Shown in pieces: positions 1-7,698 of a stretch of DNA of 64,000 nt (the first letter of the stretch is position 1; the number at the start of each line of letters is the position of its first letter). Below the pieces are notes generated by a model. The model was not told the origin of the DNA, did no database searches, and saw only the letters and a list, made by a program, of their open reading frames with translations. The DNA comes from a bacterium. GTDB lineage: Bacteria > Planctomycetota > JAFGQW01. The stretch is from positions 62,001-126,000 of the forward strand of contig JAUHXU010000006.1 in the NCBI GenBank assembly GCA_030426805.1, written 5' to 3'. The translations under genes were made by a program, and so were the position numbers.

Positions 1-897
1 AGCGAGCAGATCTACGTGCGCCGCGGCGAGGTGATGAGCCACGTCGATTCGGTGCCCGAGGCCGCGACCGAGATCCGCGCGAGCCTGTTCTGGATGGCGC
101 GTCAGCCGCTGCGCCGCGGCGTCACCTACAAGCTCAAGATCGGCACGGCCGAGGCACACTGCGAGCTGGTGTCGATCGACCGCGTCGTGAACGCTTCCGA
201 TCTCGGCTCCGATCGCACCGCCGAGGTCGTCAAACGTCACGAGGTGGGCGAGTGCGTGCTGCGGCTCAAGCGGGCGGTCGCGATCGACATCGCCGACGTG
301 GTCGTGCAGACCGGCCGATTCGTGCTCGTCGACGGCTATGAGATCGCGGGCGGCGGTCTCGTGCTCGAGGTCGTGGAAGACGACCTCGCGGCGCTGCGCC
401 GCGCCGCGGAGACCCGCGACACGAACTGGATTCGGAGCGAGCTGGCGCCGCAGGTGCGCGCCGATCGCCACGGGCACAAGCCGGCCCTCGTGATCGTCAC
501 CGGACGCCGGGGCGCGGGCCGCAAGACGCTCGCGCGCGAGCTGGAGCAGCGCTGGTTCCGCGACGGGCGCTTCGCCTACTTCGTCGCGATCGGCAGCGTC
601 GTGCACGGCGTCGACATCGACATCGGACGCTCGCCGGAGAATGCCGACGAACACCTGCGACGACTGGGCGAGATCGCACACCTGATGCTCGGCGCCGGGA
701 TGGTGCTCGTGAGCAGTGCCCAGAACCTCGGTGCGCGGGAGTTCTCGATCCTCAAGACGCTGATCGCGCCGAACCCGGTCGTCACGGTCGGGATCGATTC
801 GATCGAGCAGTGCGACGTCGACCTCGAGTCCGGCTACGACCTGGACGACGCGGCGGAGCGCGTCGGACGGGCGCTCGGCGACGCCGGCGTCTGGTAG
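1..897 (+). CDS. CysN/CysC-like sulfate-activation protein, C-terminal part (5' truncated)
   Basis: The reading frame is open to the left edge, so this is only the C-terminal part. The first ~120 residues resemble the beta-barrel domains 2-3 of the large ATP sulfurylase subunit (CysN, an EF-Tu-like GTPase): RGEVM, then FWMARQPL and YKLKIGTAEAHC. The remainder resembles an APS-kinase (CysC) domain that normally phosphorylates adenylyl sulfate to PAPS: VTGRRGAGRKTLA, HLRRLGEIAHLML. The P-loop reads GRRGAGRKT where active enzymes have GLSGxGKST, and the DGD motif is AIG, so the kinase domain is probably inactive. The C-terminal part is also shorter than in E. coli CysC. The GTPase domain lies outside the window. 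I am confident of the CysN-C family but not of any retained kinase activity. Confidence 0.8.
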   Translation, partial: SEQIYVRRGEVMSHVDSVPEAATEIRASLFWMARQPLRRGVTYKLKIGTAEAHCELVSIDRVVNASDLGSDRTAEVVKRHEVGECVLRLKRAVAIDIADVVVQTGRFVLVDGYEIAGGGLVLEVVEDDLAALRRAAETRDTNWIRSELAPQVRADRHGHKPALVIVTGRRGAGRKTLARELEQRWFRDGRFAYFVAIGSVVHGVDIDIGRSPENADEHLRRLGEIAHLMLGAGMVLVSSAQNLGAREFSILKTLIAPNPVVTVGIDSIEQCDVDLESGYDLDDAAERVGRALGDAGVW

Positions 898-1099
898 GCC
901 GGAGCGATTCCGGTACGATTCGCGTGAACGGCCGGGGGCCCGAGCCCGTTGAGCCTCGTGCGGCCGTGGATCGCCGTCGCCGGGTCGACTCGGGCAACGT
1001 CGTCTCGCTCGTGGTCGACCGGGACCCACGGTCGGCGTCCGCGGTCGCGTTGTGTTCGCCCGTCGGGCTCGAGCTCGACGAGATCGGAAGGAAGAAACC

Positions 1100-1876
1100 G
1101 TGCCCCACGGACGCGTAGTCGTGCTGAAGATCGGCAGCTCCGTGCTGCTCGACGCCGACGCGGTGCCCGGGGTCGCGCGCGAGATCGGGCGGTGGCATCG
1201 GCACGGGTGGCACGTCGTCGTCGTCGCGTCGGCGCTGGCCGGGACGACGGAGGCGCTGTTCGCCGATGCCCGAGCCCTCGCCGACGCGGCCCCGTTCGCG
1301 GTCTGTGCCCGGGTGGCGACCGGCGAGTCGGAATCGGTCGCGTTGTGCGCAGCGGCGCTCGAGCGGGCCGGAATCGACGTGCGGTGCCTGGACGACGGGC
1401 TCGTGCGCGCGCGCGTCGATCACGATCCGCTGAACGCGACGCCGATCGCGGTGGACCGCGCCGCACTCCGCGCCGCACTGGCGTCCGGGGCGGTCACGAT
1501 CGTTCCGGGATTCGTCGCGCGCGACGCGGCGGATCGCACCGTGTTGCTCGGTCGCGGCGGCTCCGACCTGACCGCGGTCTTCCTCGCCGATGCGCTCGGC
1601 GCGCGCTGCCGGCTCCTCAAGGACGTCGACGGGATCTACGAGTGGGATCCGCGACGTGCGGGTCCGGCCCCGCGTCGCTACGCGACGCTCGCGTTTCGCG
1701 ATGCGGCCGCCCTCGACGACGCGATCGTCCAGCGACGTGCGGTGCGGTTCGCGGAACGGGTCGGCAGGATCGTCGAGGTCGGCGCGCCGTTCCGCACGGG
1801 CGCGACGCGGCTCGGCACGCGAACGACGACGTTCGCGACCGCGCCGGGCAGGCCGGAGGCAGCGGGTGTCGCATGA
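1100..1876 (+). CDS. aspartokinase-like amino-acid kinase without ACT domain
   Basis: This 258-residue protein of the amino-acid kinase fold probably phosphorylates L-aspartate, the first step of the lysine/threonine/methionine pathway, because asd follows directly. The N-terminus (VVVLKIGSSVL) looks like glutamate 5-kinase, but the core (LGRGGSDLTAVFLADALGA, then KDVDGIYEWDPR) is typical of aspartokinase. It is much shorter than normal aspartokinases (about 400-450 residues) because the regulatory ACT domains are absent, so lysine or threonine feedback through ACT is not expected. The GTG start at 1100 is chosen because a GGAAGGA ribosome site lies just before it and the N-terminal VLKIGSS strand follows at once. 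The gene overlaps asd by 11 bases. Glutamate 5-kinase is the main alternative. Confidence 0.75.
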   Translation: MPHGRVVVLKIGSSVLLDADAVPGVAREIGRWHRHGWHVVVVASALAGTTEALFADARALADAAPFAVCARVATGESESVALCAAALERAGIDVRCLDDGLVRARVDHDPLNATPIAVDRAALRAALASGAVTIVPGFVARDAADRTVLLGRGGSDLTAVFLADALGARCRLLKDVDGIYEWDPRRAGPAPRRYATLAFRDAAALDDAIVQRRAVRFAERVGRIVEVGAPFRTGATRLGTRTTTFATAPGRPEAAGVA

Positions 1877-2885
1877 GTGGGGAACGGTCGCCGTCGTCGG
1901 CGCGACCGGCGCGGTCGGCCGGGAACTGCTGACGATCCTCGCCGCGCGCGGCGTCGACGCGTCCCGGCTGCGTCTCGTCGCGTCGCGGGCCGGACGGATC
2001 GCCGTGGGTGACGCCTCGTGCGACGTCGTCGCACCCGACGCGTTCGATCCGGCCGGCGTCGACGTCGCGTTTCTCGCCGCGGGCGCCGACGTCTCGCGAG
2101 CGATCGCGCCGCGGCTCGAGGAGGCCGGCGCGATCGTGATCGACAACTCCTCGGCGTTTCGGCACGACGGGGACGTCCCGCTGCTCGTGCCCGGGGTCAA
2201 CGACGATCCGATGCCGCGCGCGCGCCGCTTCGCGAACCCGAACTGCACGACGACGCTGCTCGTCACCGCGCTCGACCCGCTCCGTCGCGCCTTCGGCATC
2301 GCACACGTCGACGTGTGCACCTACCAGGCCGTCTCCGGTGCCGGGTCGCGTGCGATCGACGCGCTGCGAGACGAGTCGCGCGCGCGGCTGGACGGTGCGC
2401 CGCCCGGCGCGACCGCGTTCGACGAACCGTGTGCGTTCAACGCGTTCAGCCACGACTCGGCCGTCGACGAGGGGACCGGGGTCAACGGCGAGGAGCGCAA
2501 GGTCATCGACGAGTCGCGACGGATCTGGGGCGATCCCCGATTGGGCGTCACGCCGACGTGCGTGCGCGTGCCGGTGGTTCGCGCGCACCTCCTCGCCGTG
2601 ACGGTGACGCTCACCGCGCCGGCACCGGTCGACGCGGTCGAGGCGGCGCTCCGTGGCGCGCCGGCACTGCGCTGGCGCGATGATCGACGCCGCAATTCGT
2701 TTCCGACGTCGCTCTGCGCGACCGGACGAGACCGCGTCGTCGTCGGACGGCTTCGGCCCGATCCGGGCGCGCCGGACAGCGACTGCGACCCGGTGCGCTA
2801 CTGCTTGCTCGTCGCCGGCGATCAACTCCGCACGGGCGCGGCCCTCAACGCCGTGCGCATCGCCGATCGCGCCGTACGTGCATGA
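1866..2885 (+). CDS. asd: aspartate-semialdehyde dehydrogenase
   Basis: A 339-residue enzyme that reduces aspartyl phosphate to aspartate semialdehyde with NADPH in the cytoplasm. The Rossmann motif VVGATGAVGREL is at the N-terminus. The catalytic cysteine lies in ANPNCTTT (about Cys127). The family motifs YQAVSGAGS, EERKVIDESRRI, TCVRVPV followed by the active-site histidine, and LRTGAALNAV near the end are all present. The GTG start at 1866 overlaps the end of the aspartokinase-like gene, so the two are probably translationally coupled and catalyse consecutive steps. Length and motifs match ordinary bacterial Asd. Confidence 0.95.
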   Translation: MSHEWGTVAVVGATGAVGRELLTILAARGVDASRLRLVASRAGRIAVGDASCDVVAPDAFDPAGVDVAFLAAGADVSRAIAPRLEEAGAIVIDNSSAFRHDGDVPLLVPGVNDDPMPRARRFANPNCTTTLLVTALDPLRRAFGIAHVDVCTYQAVSGAGSRAIDALRDESRARLDGAPPGATAFDEPCAFNAFSHDSAVDEGTGVNGEERKVIDESRRIWGDPRLGVTPTCVRVPVVRAHLLAVTVTLTAPAPVDAVEAALRGAPALRWRDDRRRNSFPTSLCATGRDRVVVGRLRPDPGAPDSDCDPVRYCLLVAGDQLRTGAALNAVRIADRAVRA

Positions 2886-2909
2886 GGCCGCCGTCGAGAC
2901 GGCGGCCTC
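2884..2909. terminator. perfect 12-bp inverted repeat, likely bidirectional terminator
   Basis: GAGGCCGCCGTC and its exact reverse complement are separated by two bases, starting within the asd stop codon. It lies between the convergent asd gene and the minus-strand beta-propeller gene (stop at 2934). No T-run follows on either strand, so the terminator call rests on stem strength and position. Confidence 0.6.
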
Positions 2910-2933
2910 CGCACACGCGCGTGCTCGACGCGC

Positions 2934-4154
2934 TCAGACCTTCGGCTTGATCGTGAAGCCGAGGCAGTTCGACACCTCGCCGATCCCGCCGGTGCGGGCC
3001 GGATCGAGGACGAGCGCCCCCATGTAGAGGCGCAGCCCGGCGAGGCCGGCGATGTCCGGCACGTTGAGCGTCATCCGGCCGGTGCCGTGGATGCTGAGCG
3101 TGCCGAAGTTCTGAAACAGCGACGGCGTCGTCAGGCTGAGCGCCATCAGCACGTCGTAGTTCAGGTGGAGCCGGAAGTTCCCGACCGGGATGCCCGGCGC
3201 GTGGCTGAAGCTCATCGCACCGACGTACGTCTTGCCCGGGAACAGCGAGAAGTTCACGGCGAACTGATGCGTGCCGCCGACGCGCACGTCCGTGCCGACC
3301 GGCGCGAGTTCGCGGAAGTGATCCACCGTGATGTCGGTCGGGTTGATGCCGGTGAGCGGCGACGTGTCCTCGTGGAACGGGCGGTTGTAGACGCCGTTGG
3401 CGCCATAGTAGGCGTAGAGGCCGGTCGGGTTGGACCCGGTCGAGTCCTGCGTGATGAGCAGCAGGCGGTCGGAGCGGAGGAACATCCCGCTCGGCGAGTC
3501 GAGGCCGGACGTCGCCTGCGACAGCGTCGTCAACTGACCGGCCGCGGTCATCTTGTAGAGCGTGCCCACCGCGCCGACGAAGATGTCGCCGGTGTAGCGG
3601 TCCCACTCCATGCAGCGCGCACCGGGTACCGTCGCGACGATCGTACGACTGCCGTCGCGCTCGATGCGGTGGATCGTATCGTCGCTCGAGTCGATCGCGT
3701 AGATGCTTCCGTCGGTGCCGTACCACATCACCTGCGTCGCGTTGCCGAACCCGGTCGCCAACGTCGTCCGGGCGCTGCTGATCGGGTTGATCCCGAGTAC
3801 GCTCGTGCCCGCGGCGAACACATACGTGTTGTCCTCGTCCACGATGATGTCGGTCGCGAGCGGCGCACCGACGTTGCCGATGATCTGCCGTACGAGGCCG
3901 TTGTTGATGCCGCGCACCGACGCGTCGACGTTCGTGAGTATCTCGTTACCCACTTGGTTCACGGTGACACCACCGACTTGGCCCGCGGGGAGCGGGATCA
4001 CCGTGGTGATGATGCCGAAACGCCCCATCGCGATGATGGCGTTTCCGTGATAGCCGCCGTTGTTCGCCAACACGATCTCGCCCGTGACGGGCTGAGCGGT
4101 CGCGAAGCCGGCGACGAGTGCTGCGACTGCCGCAGCGACGACCGTCCGCTTCAT
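2934..4154 (-). CDS. secreted beta-propeller-like protein with shared C-terminal module
   Basis: A 406-residue protein with a clear signal peptide (MKRTVVAAAVAALVAGFATA, cleavage near AQP). The middle contains repeated strands of the NHL/SMP-30 kind (DGSIYAIDSSDDTIHRIERDG, GARCMEWDRYTGDIFVGA), so it is probably a periplasmic or extracellular beta-propeller. The last ~110 residues form a separate module ending in LYMGALVLDPA, a stretch shared with the protein at 41443-42723. The ATG at 4154 is chosen because an AGGAG ribosome site precedes it and the signal peptide begins there. A TACGAT -10-like hexamer lies at 4219-4224. No enzymatic motif is visible and the ligand is unknown. Confidence 0.75.
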   Translation of the reverse strand: MKRTVVAAAVAALVAGFATAQPVTGEIVLANNGGYHGNAIIAMGRFGIITTVIPLPAGQVGGVTVNQVGNEILTNVDASVRGINNGLVRQIIGNVGAPLATDIIVDEDNTYVFAAGTSVLGINPISSARTTLATGFGNATQVMWYGTDGSIYAIDSSDDTIHRIERDGSRTIVATVPGARCMEWDRYTGDIFVGAVGTLYKMTAAGQLTTLSQATSGLDSPSGMFLRSDRLLLITQDSTGSNPTGLYAYYGANGVYNRPFHEDTSPLTGINPTDITVDHFRELAPVGTDVRVGGTHQFAVNFSLFPGKTYVGAMSFSHAPGIPVGNFRLHLNYDVLMALSLTTPSLFQNFGTLSIHGTGRMTLNVPDIAGLAGLRLYMGALVLDPARTGGIGEVSNCLGFTIKPKV

Positions 4155-4218
4155 GTCGTTCTCCTCTTCGGTCCGAACGGGGCGCGCACTCACGCAGCGC
4201 GCGCGCCGTGATCGATCC

Positions 4219-4224
4219 ATCGTA
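4219..4224 (-). promoter_or_regulatory. -10-like hexamer TACGAT
   Basis: A TANNNT hexamer on the minus strand about 65 bases before the start of the beta-propeller gene, which has its own AGGAG site. This would be a normal leadered promoter. No convincing -35 is seen. Confidence 0.3.
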
Positions 4225-4298
4225 GCAGGAGGACGTTGCGCGGTCGCGCGGACGGACGGTGAATTCTATGCACACCGACGGTCGCGCGATGAGACCGG

Positions 4299-5621
4299 TC
4301 AGCGCCGCGGGAGACCCTTCGGCGCGAGGTGTGTCGCGAGCGCGTCGAGGAACGCACGGCGACGGGACGCGGGTAGCGTCTCGGTCGTCACGACCTCGAA
4401 GCAGTAGTCGCGGCAGACGCCGGTCAGTCGAACGGCGGTGGTCTGCTGATCGGCCGCACGAATCGTCGTGCGCGTCTCTTCGAGCACCGGAAACGCGTCG
4501 TGCGCGATCGTGCGCGTCGGGGCGCGTTCGACCGTGACGTCCCCGTCGCCGAGGCGCGTGTCTCGTTCCGCGACGACCTTTCGTTGCGCGACGAGCCACG
4601 CGTAGGCCGAGGACGGGTTGTTCATCTCGAGAATCGTGAAGTGCGCGCTCCCGTGTGCCGGGTGCGTCGCGCTTCGCCGCGTGCCGTGCACGAGTCCGCG
4701 CGTCAGGCGCTTCGCGTTCGACGCACCGAGCGCGGGTGCGAGCGCCTTGGCGACCGTGCGTTGATCGCGGGGTTCGTCGGTGTGCGTCCAGCCCTCGTCG
4801 ACGAGCAGTGTCGCGAGCGCGCGGAGCGCCTGCGTGACCGCTGACGCGACCGGGGTCTGAGCCGATTGCGTGTCGAACGCGGCGACCGACGTCGGGCGGA
4901 GTGCGAGCAGTTGCTCGCGCGTCGCGTCCTTCGCCGCGATGCGGTCGACGTAGCGGATCGCGTTCACCCGTGCCTTGCCGACGATCGCGTCGGCGAGGTG
5001 ACCCGCGGCGTCGTGGGTTCGGTTGGTCGCCATTCGTGGTTCGGCGCGGCGTCGCGTGACCCGCATCCCGGCCCACGAGGCGACGGCTTCCTCGAGCGCG
5101 TGGCGGGCGACGAGTTCGTCGAACGTCGTGGGCGGCGGCGCCTTCGTCTCGGCGCTGCGGGCGAGTTCCCGGGCGATTGCGGCCTCGACGCGACGACGGG
5201 TCTCGCGCGTCGTCTTGCCTCGGACAATCGCGGCATTCTCCGGCACGAACAGCAGTGAGCCGTCGGGGCCCGCGACGTAGCGAACCGCGAAGTTCGGCGC
5301 GAGCGCGGACGCGATCGCCGCCGCGGTGGATGCCGCGCGCGTCTCGTCGAACGACACGTCCCCGGTGTTGTGCGGTCCGGTCAGGATCGCCGTCCACTCC
5401 GACTCGAGTGCCGTCCGAAGCGCGTCGCGCGAGACGAAGCGCACATCGATCGGCGGGTAGAGCACGACGCCGGCGCGCGTGCGCAGCGTCGGCAGCATTC
5501 GCTCGACGACGCTCGTCGCCGTCGCTTCGTCGAGGCCGAGCGGCTGTGCGGTCGCCCGCGGCAGCGTCATCGACGCGGCGAACAGTGCCAGCGCCGCGGT
5601 CACGGTCGAGATGCGAATCAT
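4299..5621 (-). CDS. secreted protein of unknown function
   Basis: A 440-residue protein beginning MIRISTVTAALALFAASMTLPRATA, a likely signal peptide, so probably exported. I do not recognise the family. The central part (LARSAETKAPPPTTFDELVARHALEEAVASW) faintly recalls the helix of uncharacterised zinc metallopeptidase-like proteins with HELxHxxxD, but no HExxH is present, so no enzymatic role is proposed. The ATG at 5621 is preferred over a TTG 15 bases upstream because a GGGGGG ribosome-site-like run precedes it. It starts 22 bases after the cysteine-cluster gene and could be the third gene of that transcript. Confidence 0.6.
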   Translation of the reverse strand: MIRISTVTAALALFAASMTLPRATAQPLGLDEATATSVVERMLPTLRTRAGVVLYPPIDVRFVSRDALRTALESEWTAILTGPHNTGDVSFDETRAASTAAAIASALAPNFAVRYVAGPDGSLLFVPENAAIVRGKTTRETRRRVEAAIARELARSAETKAPPPTTFDELVARHALEEAVASWAGMRVTRRRAEPRMATNRTHDAAGHLADAIVGKARVNAIRYVDRIAAKDATREQLLALRPTSVAAFDTQSAQTPVASAVTQALRALATLLVDEGWTHTDEPRDQRTVAKALAPALGASNAKRLTRGLVHGTRRSATHPAHGSAHFTILEMNNPSSAYAWLVAQRKVVAERDTRLGDGDVTVERAPTRTIAHDAFPVLEETRTTIRAADQQTTAVRLTGVCRDYCFEVVTTETLPASRRRAFLDALATHLAPKGLPRR

Positions 5622-5643
5622 CGGTGCACCCCCCAATCGTGCG

Positions 5644-7698
5644 TCATAGCGATTCGTCGAGCAGCGCAGTCGAGGTCCACAGGTCCCAGTAGACGATCAA
5701 CTCGCGCCCCACGAGCGGCTTGATGTAGTAGGCGAGGTGGTGCGGGCTGCGCGCGACCTGGCCGTTGGACGTTCGGCGATACTTGAACGGCAGCGACGAC
5801 TGGATCTCGCGGCGGAAGATCTCCTCGGCCTCGGGATCCAGATTCAGCGGCATGCGGTTCGTGCAGTAGAAGCAACGCGCCGGCTTGCCCTCGAGGAAGT
5901 CGTAGGCCGTGGGCTGCTCGCACTCCGAGCACGGCTCGACCTCGTCGGGGCAGTAGTACTGGCCCGTCAGGAAGTCCACGCGGAGATCTTCGACGCGGTG
6001 GTGTGAGCCGTGGCACGTGCACGCGATCATGCCGTGGCCGATCGTCGGGCGCTCGAACGCCGACGTGTCGCCGCGGTCGGCGACGACCGGCGCGGCGTCG
6101 GGGTCGGCCTCGTGCGTGAAGCCGGTCGCGTCCGGCGGCGGCGGGAGGCCGACGTCGCTGTCGTGCGCGGGCATCGTCGCCGACGGTTCGTTGCCGTAGA
6201 CGTCGCCGTCCTCGCCGGGCAGCACGTGCCCGTCGAACAGGTCATCGCCGGGCTCGTCATCGAAGAAGTCGTCCGCTGCGGGTGGCTCGGGACGCTTCCG
6301 CGCGGCCTGGAACGCCTCCTCCGTCGTCGGCTTCGCGCCGAAGATGTCGCGCATCGTGCCGACGCGCACGAAGCCCCCCGGCGACCGTTCCGGCTCCGGC
6401 GTCGTCGGCGAATCCTCGCCGAAGATGTCGTCGTCGTCGTCGTCGTCGCTGCCGGCGCTGAAGACGTCGTCGTCGGCCGCGGTGTCGGCGGTGTCGTCGA
6501 ACGCGTCGAGGTCGATCCGGCCCGACGGGGCCGGCGCCTCGGTGATCACCGGGTCGACGTCGGGCTCCTCGTCGAGGACGTCGTCGTCCAGCGCCGGCTC
6601 GTCCAGCGCCGGCTCGTCCGCGGCCACCGGAGCGGGTTCGTCGGGCAAGCAGTCCGGGCAGTAGACGTCGTCGGTCCCGTCACTGACCGCGTGGTCCGGG
6701 CACACGGGTGTCCCGCAACTGCACTCGCTCATGCAATCGGGGCAGTAGCGACGCTTCGAGCACAGCTCGCAGTTGCGGCTCCCGAGGTCGTAGGCCGCCC
6801 AACAGCCGACGCACAGCATCGAGCAGTCGGTGCAGATCAGGTCCCCGTTGCGGTGCGACAGGTAGAACTGGTTCTTCGTCCGGCGACACGACGAACACGT
6901 CACCGGGGCGATGCGGGTCGGTTCGTCCGGATCGGCGCCGAACGTCAGCGCGAACTCCTTCTTCGTCCGCCGGTCGCGGAGGCGGAGTTCGAGCGCGCTC
7001 ACCGGGCGGTAGAGCACGAGGATACGGACGAGCGACAGGTCGACCTGCGGCGCGGTGCCGCCGGCGTTCGGTGCCATCGGCGGGCAGTTCGCCTCGAGGT
7101 GTGCGACCGCGGCGGCCGCCGCGCTCGCGAACTGGTCCGCGGACGGCCGGGTGAGCACGCCGCCGTCGTATCGAGCCAGCTCGTCGACGTCCTGCACGCG
7201 TGCCTTGCACAACGGTGCACCGTCGACGATCGCGCGGGCTCGCACGTCGTAGAACACCGGCACCGCTTGGGAGTGCACGCGGCCGTTGACGATCGATCGC
7301 ATGCGCACGTCGACCTTGACGATCGGTTCGTAGAGCGCGACCGGGCGGGAAGCGACGGTCGGCGCGTTCAGCACGTTGAGGCGCCCGTCGGTCTCGGGCG
7401 GCAGTTCCTCGTCGGCGCGCGTGCCGGCGACGATCGCCTGGCCGATCGTGTTCCGATCGCCCTCGAGCAGGCGGGTGATGCCGTCGAGCACCTGCGCGCC
7501 GGGCGCGACGCGCTCGGACTCGTCGTCGCCGTCGTCGCCGAAGGAGAGCTGTAGCGTCTCCTTCCCACAGAACAGCGGCTGCAGGCTGTTCGGGACCTCG
7601 ACCTCCATCGTCTCGCCGGACGTATAGAAGTAGGGGATCTCGAACGCGAGGAGGCCGCGCTCGACGAAGTCGCGCAGGAAGAGTCCGTCGGTGCTCAT
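5644..7698 (-). CDS. cysteine-cluster partner of the SNF2-like pseudoenzyme
   Basis: A 684-residue cytoplasmic protein. Residues 1-250 are a mixed domain (LRDFVERGLLAFEIPYF, then EPIVKVDVRMRSIVNGRVH). Residues ~268-350 hold about 15 cysteines, mostly in CxxC pairs (CSSC, CTDC, CVGC, CELC, CPDC, CSCG, CPDC), probably several zinc knuckles. Residues ~351-545 are an acidic, disordered linker with seven consecutive Asp and a DEPAL repeat. Residues ~560-612 are a second cysteine/histidine cluster (CTCHGSHH, CPDE, CSEC, CFYC), followed by a basic/aromatic tail. Its ATG overlaps the stop of the pseudokinase-SNF2 gene (ATGA), so the two are coupled. The N-terminal domain and this pairing recall YqhG beside the SNF2 protein YqhH in Bacillus; this is from memory and unverified. 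Confidence 0.7.
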   Translation of the reverse strand: MSTDGLFLRDFVERGLLAFEIPYFYTSGETMEVEVPNSLQPLFCGKETLQLSFGDDGDDESERVAPGAQVLDGITRLLEGDRNTIGQAIVAGTRADEELPPETDGRLNVLNAPTVASRPVALYEPIVKVDVRMRSIVNGRVHSQAVPVFYDVRARAIVDGAPLCKARVQDVDELARYDGGVLTRPSADQFASAAAAAVAHLEANCPPMAPNAGGTAPQVDLSLVRILVLYRPVSALELRLRDRRTKKEFALTFGADPDEPTRIAPVTCSSCRRTKNQFYLSHRNGDLICTDCSMLCVGCWAAYDLGSRNCELCSKRRYCPDCMSECSCGTPVCPDHAVSDGTDDVYCPDCLPDEPAPVAADEPALDEPALDDDVLDEEPDVDPVITEAPAPSGRIDLDAFDDTADTAADDDVFSAGSDDDDDDDIFGEDSPTTPEPERSPGGFVRVGTMRDIFGAKPTTEEAFQAARKRPEPPAADDFFDDEPGDDLFDGHVLPGEDGDVYGNEPSATMPAHDSDVGLPPPPDATGFTHEADPDAAPVVADRGDTSAFERPTIGHGMIACTCHGSHHRVEDLRVDFLTGQYYCPDEVEPCSECEQPTAYDFLEGKPARCFYCTNRMPLNLDPEAEEIFRREIQSSLPFKYRRTSNGQVARSPHHLAYYIKPLVGRELIVYWDLWTSTALLDESL
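6427..6447 (-). repeat. seven-copy GTC (GAC on coding strand) trinucleotide run
   Basis: Seven perfect triplets encode seven consecutive aspartates in the acidic linker of the cysteine-cluster protein. Such runs can change length by slippage. Confidence 0.9.
6586..6615 (-). repeat. two tandem 15-bp repeats in the acidic linker
   Basis: GTCCAGCGCCGGCTC occurs twice in exact tandem and encodes the duplicated DEPAL in the linker, which indicates a recent in-frame duplication. Confidence 0.9.

Noticed and set aside
4153..4537. Short plus-strand frames around 4.2-4.5 kb
   Set aside because: They overlap the minus-strand secreted genes, with Arg/Ser-rich composition typical of antisense frames.
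6427..6447. Trinucleotide run as a phase-variation switch
   Set aside because: A triplet run changes only the number of aspartates and keeps the frame, so it cannot switch the gene on and off.
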